Part shown: positions 15,875 through 21,839 of the stretch, in pieces
How the letters are laid out: each line of letters starts with the position of its first letter
Numbering within the stretch: position 1 is the stretch's first letter
NCBI GenBank assembly: GCA_041686485.1
Contig: JAWLDT010000045.1
Coordinates: 1-21,839, forward strand
Length of the DNA stretch: 21,839 nt
Origin: PUPG01 sp041686485
GTDB taxonomy: Bacteria > Bacteroidota > Bacteroidia > Bacteroidales > UBA7960
Direction of reading: 5' to 3'
Notes under the pieces: model-generated
The model's input: the letters and a program-made list of their open reading frames with translations, nothing else
The model's database searches: none
Told to the model about the DNA's origin: nothing
Position numbers and translations under genes: made by a program

Positions 15875-16225
15875 TTAGTCTATCTGACTAATTTCAATAA
15901 CAGGGTTTTCTGTTCCATTTATTGTAACTGTTGCTTCCTCGTATGATATATAGGAGAGAGACACTTCATTCTCTGTTTTATTTTCAGGAAGCATAATTGA
16001 AAACTTTCCATTAAAATCCGTGTAGGTTACTGTATCAGCATTGTTACAAACAACCCGCACGCCGGCTAAGCTTTCTTTGGATTCAGCATCGATAATCGTT
16101 CCGTTGATGACATACATACTGTTCGATGTTGACATGGTAGTTTCTGCATCAGCCTCGTTGGAATTATTTGCTGAACCGGAGATTGCAAGCGCAAAAAATA
16201 ATAGCGTCAATAAAGTTTTCATCAT
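15875..16225 (-). CDS. Small exported carboxypeptidase-regulatory-like domain protein
   Basis: 116 residues: signal peptide (ending near ISGSANN), a short low-complexity linker (about 20-36, rich in Ser, Asn, Glu and Thr), then one carboxypeptidase-regulatory-like domain (about 37-113: YVINGTIIDAESKESLAGVRV, TYTDFNGKFSIMLP, LSYISYEEATVTI). This beta-sandwich is usually the N-terminal extension of TonB receptors; here it stands alone and ends cleanly at a stop with no barrel following. It could be a periplasmic or surface binding domain, or a relic of a longer receptor. ATGs at 16225 and 16222 are equivalent starts. Probably transcribed toward the MORN-like gene. Confidence 0.75.
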   Translation of the reverse strand: MMKTLLTLLFFALAISGSANNSNEADAETTMSTSNSMYVINGTIIDAESKESLAGVRVVCNNADTVTYTDFNGKFSIMLPENKTENEVSLSYISYEEATVTINGTENPVIEISQID

Positions 16226-16729
16226 TTTTGGTGTTTAGGGTTACGAATATGCTTTACCAATCAATTAATCAATTGATAGTGCAATAGTATTCATTGCAGG
16301 TTACCTGGCTATTGCATTACTGTTATCTTATTGTTAAATATTATACTAACTGCTAAGATGCAGGTAAACAGGTGTTTCTCCCTTTCCCTGGGATACATTT
16401 TTCGTGTTCCCGGAAGAGCTTCTTCTGCCGGCATAATAAGGTGGTCTGATAGCATTGAGTAACATCGGACCTAAGCTAAATGACCGCAACATAGCCTTGT
16501 TTCAAAACCAAGGGTCCAGATAACATGCATTCTATGTAGTATGTACATCTATTCATATGTTAAATATTTGTTTTAGTGAAATATATTTTTTTTAAATATG
16601 ATTTTTAAACAGTATTATATTTAATTTTATATACATTTTACCTAAACTATTCTAAGAGCAGTTATCTTCCATACATGTATCCTTACTATTTAATAATTTA
16701 ATTACAATAACAAAGTAAATATTTGAATT
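16226..16729. other. 504-bp divergent intergenic region with hairpins
   Basis: No gene is supported here on either strand. It separates the divergent genes starting at 16225 (minus) and 16730 (plus). Bases 16400-16520 are less AT-rich and contain three pairings: CCGG/CCGG around 16411-16437; an 8-bp stem with one G-T pair, GGTCTGAT (16443-16450) with ATCGGACC (16464-16471); and a 5-bp CCTTG/CAAGG hairpin near 16495-16513. Bases 16540-16729 are very AT-rich and probably hold the promoter of the plus-strand lipoprotein. TAAATATTTG occurs twice, once near 16560 and once just before the ATG at 16730. I found no clean TAnnTTTG box. Confidence 0.4.
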
Positions 16730-17710
16730 ATGAAAACAATTAAATCATTTCACAGGCTGTTTTTTGGGTTTATGGCTGTTTGTTTAGCTTCTTCCCTGGC
16801 TATTACATTATCATCTTGTGAGAAAGATGATGATGAGGCGGAAACTTCAGAAATTGAAACCATCTTCGTTGTAGAAGATGCGACTTTGCACACCGGGTCT
16901 TTCCCTTCCGGCAGTGATTCAGGCCCCTCAATTGTTACATTTTCCGGTAATTCTTATATATTGCCTGGAGGCTCAAATGCCATTACGGTTGAGACCAATG
17001 AGGAGGCAAACTCTATATTTATTGGTGTAGAAGGTTTATCGGGTTATTATGAACTTCCCTTTAGTGTTAGTGCGGGTACACAATCATCAATTACCATCTA
17101 TGTGTTTATTGATTCAGAAATAGACATGGAGGACTTTGCTATATTATTGGCGCTAAATTTAAACGGTAATGTAGGCATACATGAACATATGGATGTAGAA
17201 TTAGTAGAAGCCGGGACAGGCAAGTTGCAGGTAAGCCTTTCATGGGATAAAGAAGTAGATTTAGACTTATACTTAGTGGAGCCGGGTGGTGCAACAATAT
17301 GTTATATTGATGAAAGTTCAGCAAATGGCGGTGAACTTGATATTGATTCAAATGCCGGATGCGGTATTGATGGCATAAATAATGAAAATATCACCTACGA
17401 GGAGGAGGCAATACTTGAAGCCGGGGAGTACATCGTTCGGGTTAATCTTTGGTCTAATTGCGATATCTCTGATCAGATAAATTATATTGCCACTGCCAGG
17501 TTAAATGGAAACATTCTTACCCCATCCTGGGGCAATAATCCGTATTACGGCAATTATCCGGAAAATTCAGAATCCCAGCATGGTGGAGTTGATGCAGGTG
17601 AAGAAGTCATCAAGTTTGAAATAAGCTCATCCAAACTGGAAAACCTTCAATCTTTTGCAAAATTTACATTCCCTGTGGATGAAGAGAAGGAGTATCCAAC
17701 AACAAAATAA
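16730..17710 (+). CDS. Lipoprotein with a YfaP/DUF2135-like domain
   Basis: 326 residues with a lipoprotein signal (ITLSSC, Cys30) and an acidic EKDDDEAE tail after the Cys, suggesting a surface-exposed lipoprotein. Residues about 40-160 form a beta-rich region of unknown family. Residues about 164-260 resemble the YfaP/DUF2135-type beta-sandwich: GKLQVSLSWDKEVDLDLYLV, EPGG, then GGELDIDSNAGCG, NENITYEEEA and GEYIVRVNLWSNCD. Three cysteines (191, 211, 244) in that domain could form a disulfide. DLDLYL and DIDSNAG are acidic loops that may bind metal. Function unknown. The gene is 479 bases upstream of the exosortase H locus on the same strand, but the long gap with hairpins suggests separate transcription. 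It has no IPTL motif, so it is not an obvious exosortase substrate. Confidence 0.75.
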   Translation: MKTIKSFHRLFFGFMAVCLASSLAITLSSCEKDDDEAETSEIETIFVVEDATLHTGSFPSGSDSGPSIVTFSGNSYILPGGSNAITVETNEEANSIFIGVEGLSGYYELPFSVSAGTQSSITIYVFIDSEIDMEDFAILLALNLNGNVGIHEHMDVELVEAGTGKLQVSLSWDKEVDLDLYLVEPGGATICYIDESSANGGELDIDSNAGCGIDGINNENITYEEEAILEAGEYIVRVNLWSNCDISDQINYIATARLNGNILTPSWGNNPYYGNYPENSESQHGGVDAGEEVIKFEISSSKLENLQSFAKFTFPVDEEKEYPTTK

Positions 17711-17884
17711 TATACCTTGTCGATACCATTGGGGTACTAATTTTTTAATTATTTTTCTATTTTTTCTCTTCTTAATGCATTTTTTTCTCTATTAATTGGT
17801 GTAAATTATTATCGGCTATAGATATATAAAACATCAATTAATATGTGGTATGATTTCAGATACATATGTTATTTGAATAGTTTT

Positions 17885-17914
17885 ACAGGCGTTTTGTCGT
17901 GAAAAAATGCCTGT
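17885..17914. terminator. Hairpin, possible terminator after the lipoprotein gene
   Basis: ACAGGCGTTTT (17885-17895) pairs with AAAATGCCTGT (17904-17914) in an 11-bp stem containing one G-T pair, with an eight-base loop. On the minus strand the stem is followed by AAAACT, and on the plus strand by ATACCTTATTG, with a T-tract only some 20 bases later, so it is not a canonical terminator. It lies about 175 bases after the lipoprotein stop. Confidence 0.4.
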
Positions 17915-17989
17915 ATACCTTATTGTGCTATTGCTTTTTATGTTTTATTGTTGTATATTACCTGTTCGTTCAGATACGAAATATACTAC

Positions 17990-18080
17990 CTGTTGTTTCT
18001 CCGGCGACGACCCTCTTAAGCCGGGTTTTACGCTGTCATGACCGATAAGGTTTCGGTTCATCTGACTACACATATTATAT
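17990..18080 (+). ncRNA. Candidate structured leader RNA of the exosortase H locus
   Basis: Two stems can form in this GC-richer island inside an AT-rich gap. The first is CCGGC (18001-18005) with GCCGG (18020-18024) around a 14-base loop. The second runs GTCATGACCGA (18035-18045) against TCGGTTCATCTGAC (18053-18066): ACCGA-type pairs, two small bulges and a seven-base loop. The segment ends 110 bases before the IPTL-CTERM gene on the same strand. I do not recognise it as a known riboswitch class; it lacks the c-di-GMP-I GCAAAGCC core. It may be a leader RNA, a protein-binding site or a relic. The strand is assumed from the downstream gene. Confidence 0.3.
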
Positions 18081-18189
18081 AACATACAACCGAATTTACC
18101 ACTTTTCAACAATGAACTAAAAGGATGGGGGACAGGAGCCATCATTATACAAACATTTTTTTATCATAAACAAATAGGAGATTGCAAAG

Positions 18190-19242
18190 ATGAAAAAAAA
18201 GCCAACAAGATTATTAAGTGGTCTATGCTTCATCTGCTTTTGTCTTTTCCTGATTCCATCATTGGCTTTGGGACAAACTTCAAAGCAGTATAAATTCACA
18301 AATAAACATGGAGAAGAAGCTAAAGATCTTCATATCAAAATTAGTCCTGCTGTACAACACAATCCTGAAACACAACAGCATCCGGTAGACCCGGACGACA
18401 ACACTGTCCCCTTTCCTGAAGTTCACGGAGAAGGTAGCACAACAATGGGTTTCGGTAAAGGCCTGACAGGAAATGGGGTCCCGGCGGGAGGGGATGTAGT
18501 TTTTACCTTTGACTATGATGGTTCAACCCCAAGGATCATAAGATGGTGGTGGACCAAAAGTGGGGACCCCAATGACCTGAGTAATGCAAATCGCCTTGGG
18601 CCTAAAAACTATCCAAGGAGAGGGGAATTCACATTCACCAGCCTTGATCCTTCTGCAGGAGATGGATTAATTCATTTGACTGTTGATGATGAAATGAATA
18701 CGTTTGATATGCCAGCTGATTTGTCAAGTGAGCAAGCGACTTTAGCTTTTAAAGCATTTGTAGAAGATCAGTTTTTATTTGCTGATGCCACGCTTTTGGA
18801 GGCAACAAAGGTTGAAATAATTTCCAGAGCTCACAGTAATCAAATTGATGACATACTTGTTAACGTTATCCCTGATTCCAACATGGAAGTTGTTTTCAAA
18901 TATTTGCCTGAGGTCATACCCACCCTTACAGAATGGGGCGTCATCATCCTTGTATTGCTGCTGATGGCCGGTGGTGTGATATTCTTATATAAAAGGCAGG
19001 CTTCTTTGGCTTATGCAAAAGGTGGGGGAGCATCAGCACAACAATCGAATACTTTTTTATTCAATAAACGCTTATTTGCCAAAGTATTCGCTATCACCCT
19101 CATCGCCGCTGTGGCCTTCCTGGGTTTAACCTATCTGATTGCAGGAAAAATCACTCCTGCTGATCCTCCGGGAGCTATTGTCAGCGCAGCGATCATTGCT
19201 TACATGATCCATTATATAATATTGCAACGGAACCAGGAATAG
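18190..19242 (+). CDS. IPTL-CTERM protein with C-terminal membrane extension
   Basis: 350 residues. AGGAG nine bases upstream fixes the start. Signal peptide 1-29 (ending LALGQ); beta-rich exported body about 30-240 with no family I recognise. Then IPTLTEWG at 243-250, a membrane helix at 251-267 and basic KR at 268-269: exactly the IPTL-CTERM sorting signal (IPTLxxWG, helix, Arg/Lys) read by exosortase H. In known substrates this signal ends the protein. Here about 80 residues follow: a Gly/Ser/Ala/Gln linker (about 275-287), basic FNKR, and two further predicted helices (about 297-317 and 326-345). Cleavage at IPTL would release the body and leave a three-helix fragment. The exosortase H gene follows 110-130 bases downstream. 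It is either the system's cognate substrate or an accessory or anchor subunit. Confidence 0.85.
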   Translation: MKKKPTRLLSGLCFICFCLFLIPSLALGQTSKQYKFTNKHGEEAKDLHIKISPAVQHNPETQQHPVDPDDNTVPFPEVHGEGSTTMGFGKGLTGNGVPAGGDVVFTFDYDGSTPRIIRWWWTKSGDPNDLSNANRLGPKNYPRRGEFTFTSLDPSAGDGLIHLTVDDEMNTFDMPADLSSEQATLAFKAFVEDQFLFADATLLEATKVEIISRAHSNQIDDILVNVIPDSNMEVVFKYLPEVIPTLTEWGVIILVLLLMAGGVIFLYKRQASLAYAKGGGASAQQSNTFLFNKRLFAKVFAITLIAAVAFLGLTYLIAGKITPADPPGAIVSAAIIAYMIHYIILQRNQE

Positions 19243-19373
19243 TAAAGCTTTTATATAATGCGGCAAAAGGTATAATAAGATGTACCTCATAGAAACATGC
19301 TGCACTATCCATGACAGCCATGTTCAGAAATATTCCGGAATTACCTTAAACGGTGATATTTTATACAAAACCA

Positions 19374-19916
19374 ATGATCATGGGAAGCGCTAACAAGTAC
19401 TTTTTATCCCGGTTGTACCAAAAATACGCCATCATTTTCTTTGTGGGGATAGTTGCTTTGATAATCATTCTCTTTTACATCTTTTACCGCCAGCCATGGG
19501 TTGAAGATCATTTGTTTACTCCATTGGTTGATTTTTATGCCCGTCTGTCAGGCAGTTTGCTTGCACTGTTAGGCTTTACCAACGATGTGAGCGCCGACAT
19601 CATTTATTCAACCGCATTCTCGGTAAGTGTAAAAAAAGGATGCGACGCCGCCGAACCCATGGCTATTTTTATCGCCGGCATTGTTGCTTTCCCGGCAATG
19701 ATCAGGCACAAACTATTTGGCCTTGGTACCGGACTGGCCATTCTTTTCCTGCTGAATATCATCCGCATTGTTTCCCTCTATATCACTGGCATTTATTATC
19801 CCGGGGTTTTTGAAGCCATGCATCTTGCTGTATGGCAGGTAGCCTTTATCCTGGTGGCTGTTTTGCTTTGGTTCATGTGGTTGCATTATGTTGTAAAAAA
19901 AGCTGTAACAAAATGA
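19374..19916 (+). CDS. xrtH: Exosortase H (IPTLxxWG-CTERM-specific transpeptidase)
   Basis: A 180-residue multi-pass membrane protein of the exosortase/archaeosortase family. From ATG 19374 the catalytic signature is visible: Cys90 in KKGCDAAEP, Arg131 in LLNIIRIVSLY, His150 in FEAMHLAVWQ. Helices lie around 17-38, 105-140 and 150-172. The AFPAMIRHKLFGLGTGLAI and HLAVWQVAFILVAVLLW segments are characteristic of the XrtH subgroup. Known role: it cleaves the sorting signal of exported proteins in the inner membrane and probably transfers them to an anchor. The adjacent IPTLTEWG protein confirms the H specificity. The start is uncertain: GTG 19353 and ATG 19380 are alternatives with no clear ribosome binding site. 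The stop overlaps the next gene by four bases (ATGA). GCDAAE is a slight departure from the commoner GCNGxE. Confidence 0.9.
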   Translation: MIMGSANKYFLSRLYQKYAIIFFVGIVALIIILFYIFYRQPWVEDHLFTPLVDFYARLSGSLLALLGFTNDVSADIIYSTAFSVSVKKGCDAAEPMAIFIAGIVAFPAMIRHKLFGLGTGLAILFLLNIIRIVSLYITGIYYPGVFEAMHLAVWQVAFILVAVLLWFMWLHYVVKKAVTK

Positions 19917-20539
19917 TGATGTCCAGGAGAAAAATTATGGTTTCAGCTGCCATCTTCATTGTAGCATATACCTTGTTGCTGCTCCCGCATATCAACCTAA
20001 ACAGGGTATATGCAGAATATTTTTGCAAGCTTGGTAACCGGCTGTATGAAACTACTCCGCAAGGTGGCTTTGTCAGGCTTTCTACCCAAACGGATCAGGG
20101 GAAGAATGATATCGCTCTTTTTATTTCCAGGTCTGACTGGATCACAGACGGGCAACTCATGGGTGTCACAACGAATAAGGCCAGCGACAGGATCGGGTAT
20201 CTGATCACCGCCTTCTTCCTGGCACTAACCCTCGCTACTCCACTTAACTGGAAAAGAAAAATGTTTGCACTAGGTCTGGGTTTCATCCTGATGACTGCTT
20301 TTGTCATGCTCAAACTATATATCATCATCCTTCATTCCTACACCTTGGTTGACTGGTTAGGACTTTACCAGGAGGCTGCGGAAAAGGAAAGGATCCAGTT
20401 CTGGTATAACCAATTTGCCGCACCCGCTACGTATGGATATTCATTTGTTGTAATTGTCTGGCTGGCCGTGAGTATCGGACGAAAAGAATGGATGCTTCTG
20501 AATAATTATATGGCAACCAAAACCCCTGTTCACAATTAA
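19913..20539 (+). CDS. Exosortase H-associated membrane protein
   Basis: 208 residues starting at ATG 19913, whose first bases overlap the xrtH stop (ATGA), a sign of translational coupling; an ATG at 19832 in the same frame would overlap xrtH by 85 bases and is unlikely. Helices lie at about 9-25, 95-113, 120-142 and 174-190. Between the first two is an exported domain of about 65 residues (RVYAEYFCKLGNRLYETTP, then GGFVRLSTQTDQGKNDIALFI). No catalytic motif is seen. The position immediately after exosortase H, the size and the topology match the accessory membrane protein that accompanies this exosortase in other genomes. A role in presenting or accepting the cleaved protein is inferred, not shown. 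Confidence 0.75.
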   Translation: MMMSRRKIMVSAAIFIVAYTLLLLPHINLNRVYAEYFCKLGNRLYETTPQGGFVRLSTQTDQGKNDIALFISRSDWITDGQLMGVTTNKASDRIGYLITAFFLALTLATPLNWKRKMFALGLGFILMTAFVMLKLYIIILHSYTLVDWLGLYQEAAEKERIQFWYNQFAAPATYGYSFVVIVWLAVSIGRKEWMLLNNYMATKTPVHN

Positions 20540-20557
20540 TCAGATTACTGTTTATTA

Positions 20558-20573
20558 CCGGGTATTTCCCCGG
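20558..20573. other. Small GC hairpin between membrane protein and protease genes
   Basis: CCGGG (20558-20562) and CCCGG (20569-20573) pair around a six-base loop. No T-run follows on either strand, so it is a poor terminator. The gap between genes is only 62 bases, so it may modulate rather than stop read-through into the protease gene. Confidence 0.3.
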
Positions 20574-20601
20574 ATAAAGGATTTAATAAACCTGCATACG
20601 C

Positions 20602-21839
20602 ATGAAAAAAGTAATCTCTTCCAGGGAACTCATGATAATCCTGATGATGGTAACGTCTTTGTTGTTGCATGGTGTCGTTATTGCTCATACACAGGATTCT
20701 GTACATGATCTCAGGATGTTCAGAGATGTGAAAACCTGGTATACCGGCTGGGATAATAATCCGGACAGCATCGAAGTCTATATGGATGATTCCTGGGATG
20801 AAAATGACAAAGATGCTATCAGGGTGGCTATGCAGCGGTGGAATGATGCAGGCTGCACGCCAAAATTCAAGGAGGTGTCTTCCTCTGATGATGCCCGGGT
20901 TACGGTTAAAAAAGGAACGTTGCCAATTAATGAAAAAGGAAAATGCACTACGACTCGTTGGGCAAGTAACAAAAAAATTATAAGTGCGGAAATTATAATA
21001 GCCGAGAACCACCATTCTGAGCCACACCCCCTGAGTCTGAAAGAAATCGTAACACATGAACTCGGCCATGCTTTGGGGCTTAAAGACACCGATGAAAGCA
21101 CAAACCCCTCCGACGTAATGAAAGGTGCTGGCCCTACTAACGGCTCTGATGGTACGCTTTCCAAACACGACTCAACTGAGGTTAAGCAGGCTGCCGGCAT
21201 GATCACCCTAACAGATGAAGAGCCAAAGGAAAAACTTTATGCATTTTTCCCCGATATGGCTATTGAACCGGGAGAACTCAGTATGCTGAATTTTGAATTG
21301 CCGGTTTTTGTATCTCCCGATCACGTTGTTACGGTTGAACCGTTAGAAGATGATGACTTATTTATTGATTTTATAAATGTAACAGACAACTTCCTTGAGG
21401 TAGCGATTTTTTCAGAACCTGATCACTGGTCGGGTACAATTATTCTTGATATCGTTATTGATGAGCCAATGGGAGACGGGTTTTCTTATTATGGGATTCA
21501 TTATATCAATCAGTTCCCGACACCCAATATTGATTTTGAATGCCCTTTTAATATTATTGAACATGATGGTGAGTATATTGTAGAATGGATGGATCTTCAC
21601 AATTATCCGTATCCGAATCCACTCAGGGCAAGCCTGGTTATCAACAATGAAATTATTTATACCATACGGCCAACAGGTGATTTTACTATCGACCTTCCCC
21701 CCGGAATGAATGAAATCGAACTCTTAGTAGATGATTACCAGGTAAATCATGCTTCATTTAGTATGATGTATGAAGTGCCCGAACCCCAGGAGTTGTCCAT
21801 CACCTGTCCGCCGGATGTCGATACGGTTAATGATCCGGG
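20602..21839 (+). CDS. Secreted metzincin-type metalloprotease (3' end missing)
   Basis: The frame is open from ATG 20602 to the window end; 412 residues are visible. Signal peptide about 1-31. The catalytic domain (about 40-205) has the zinc motif HELGHALGLKD (His152, Glu153, His156, Asp162) and a Met-turn candidate, DVM (Met173), so it belongs to the metzincin fold near matrixins. The third ligand position holds Asp, not His, as in snapalysin-type (M7) enzymes; Asp164 is a possible alternative. Residues about 215-395 are beta-rich domains of no family I recognise. The last visible residues, LSITCPPDVDTVNDPG, look like the start of a HYR-type module as in the large adhesin, suggesting a longer modular protein. 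The gene starts 62 bases after the exosortase-associated gene and may be in its operon. A sorting signal, if any, lies outside the window, so IPTL or type IX export is undecided. Confidence 0.82.
   Translation, partial: MKKVISSRELMIILMMVTSLLLHGVVIAHTQDSVHDLRMFRDVKTWYTGWDNNPDSIEVYMDDSWDENDKDAIRVAMQRWNDAGCTPKFKEVSSSDDARVTVKKGTLPINEKGKCTTTRWASNKKIISAEIIIAENHHSEPHPLSLKEIVTHELGHALGLKDTDESTNPSDVMKGAGPTNGSDGTLSKHDSTEVKQAAGMITLTDEEPKEKLYAFFPDMAIEPGELSMLNFELPVFVSPDHVVTVEPLEDDDLFIDFINVTDNFLEVAIFSEPDHWSGTIILDIVIDEPMGDGFSYYGIHYINQFPTPNIDFECPFNIIEHDGEYIVEWMDLHNYPYPNPLRASLVINNEIIYTIRPTGDFTIDLPPGMNEIELLVDDYQVNHASFSMMYEVPEPQELSITCPPDVDTVNDP

Larger units (their letters stand above)
17711..18189. other. 479-bp intergenic region upstream of the exosortase H locus
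   Basis: No gene is supported here. Open frames on the minus strand have no recognisable product and cross the structured segment. The left half (17711-17880) is AT-rich and featureless. The right half contains two hairpin-forming segments (17885-17914 and 17990-18066), annotated separately, and a clear ribosome binding site, AGGAG at 18176-18180, nine bases before the ATG at 18190. Confidence 0.5.

Noticed and set aside
16300..16345. Another 11-bp-phased TTA array upstream of the small minus-strand gene
   Set aside because: Only two TTA units (16316 and 16327) are in phase and there is no TAnnTTTG box at the right distance; AT-rich chance explains it.
16730..17710. YfaP-like lipoprotein as an exosortase H substrate
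   Set aside because: Its C-terminus (DEEKEYPTTK) has neither an IPTL motif nor a membrane helix.
17990..18080. c-di-GMP-I riboswitch on either strand
   Set aside because: The reverse strand has fragments reminiscent of it (GCGTAAAACCCGGC, CAGGTAG), but the conserved GCAAAGCC core and receptor hairpin are missing and no gene follows on that strand.
17945..18145. Minus-strand open frame across the structured segment
   Set aside because: No signal, domain or ribosome site; its composition follows the hairpins and it has no neighbours on that strand.
19280..19393. 37-codon plus-strand frame between the IPTL gene and xrtH
   Set aside because: No ribosome site, no recognisable sequence, and it overlaps the start region of xrtH.
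20545..21206. Long minus-strand open frames at the right end
   Set aside because: They are antisense to the metalloprotease frame, which has a signal peptide and zinc motif; the minus frames have no recognisable features.

Overview
The window comes from a member of the Bacteroidota. It carries a SprB-like giant adhesin with a gliding-motility-type (CHU_C, type IX secretion type B) C-terminus. It also has a PorP/SprF-family protein, a PorE-like periplasmic anchor, a TonB-dependent receptor with a carboxypeptidase-regulatory-like N-domain, and lipoproteins whose lipidated Cys is followed by an acidic stretch. Exact TAnnTTTG promoter boxes also fit. I cannot place it below phylum.

Layout. (1) Bases 1-10292, plus strand: a type IX surface module. 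It contains the 3' 6.9 kb of a modular adhesin, a PorP/SprF-like outer-membrane partner, and a TPR/beta-propeller/OmpA-like protein with an extra C-terminal SPOR domain. (2) 10293-10859: a relic of the C-terminal end of a superfamily I helicase, short direct repeats and a strong terminator hairpin usable in both directions. (3) 10860-15168, minus strand: a TonB-dependent receptor followed by a beta-helix lipoprotein, with no SusD. Each gene has a TAnnTTTG box, and each box is preceded at the same distance by a tandem array of nTTA units phased at 11 bp. (4) 15352-16225, minus strand: two small exported proteins, one a MORN/YwqK-like repeat protein and one a carboxypeptidase-regulatory-like domain. 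They are separated by a perfect 11-bp inverted repeat. (5) 16226-18189: a lipoprotein with a YfaP/DUF2135-like domain, flanked by two AT-rich intergenic stretches that hold hairpins. (6) 18190-21839, plus strand: a compact exosortase H locus. It encodes an IPTL-CTERM protein, exosortase H with its Cys/Arg/His triad, a multi-pass membrane protein translationally coupled to it, and a secreted metzincin-type metalloprotease that runs off the end.

How the genes may work together. In region 1 the adhesin is the cargo, the PorP/SprF homologue its probable dedicated partner for export or surface attachment, and the third protein a link to peptidoglycan. Region 3 looks like a co-regulated outer-membrane uptake pair; the phased repeats are the kind bound by OmpR/PhoB-family regulators. 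Region 6 is the most unusual part: a second surface-protein processing system beside type IX secretion. Its candidate substrate carries the IPTL sorting signal internally, followed by about 80 residues with two further membrane helices.
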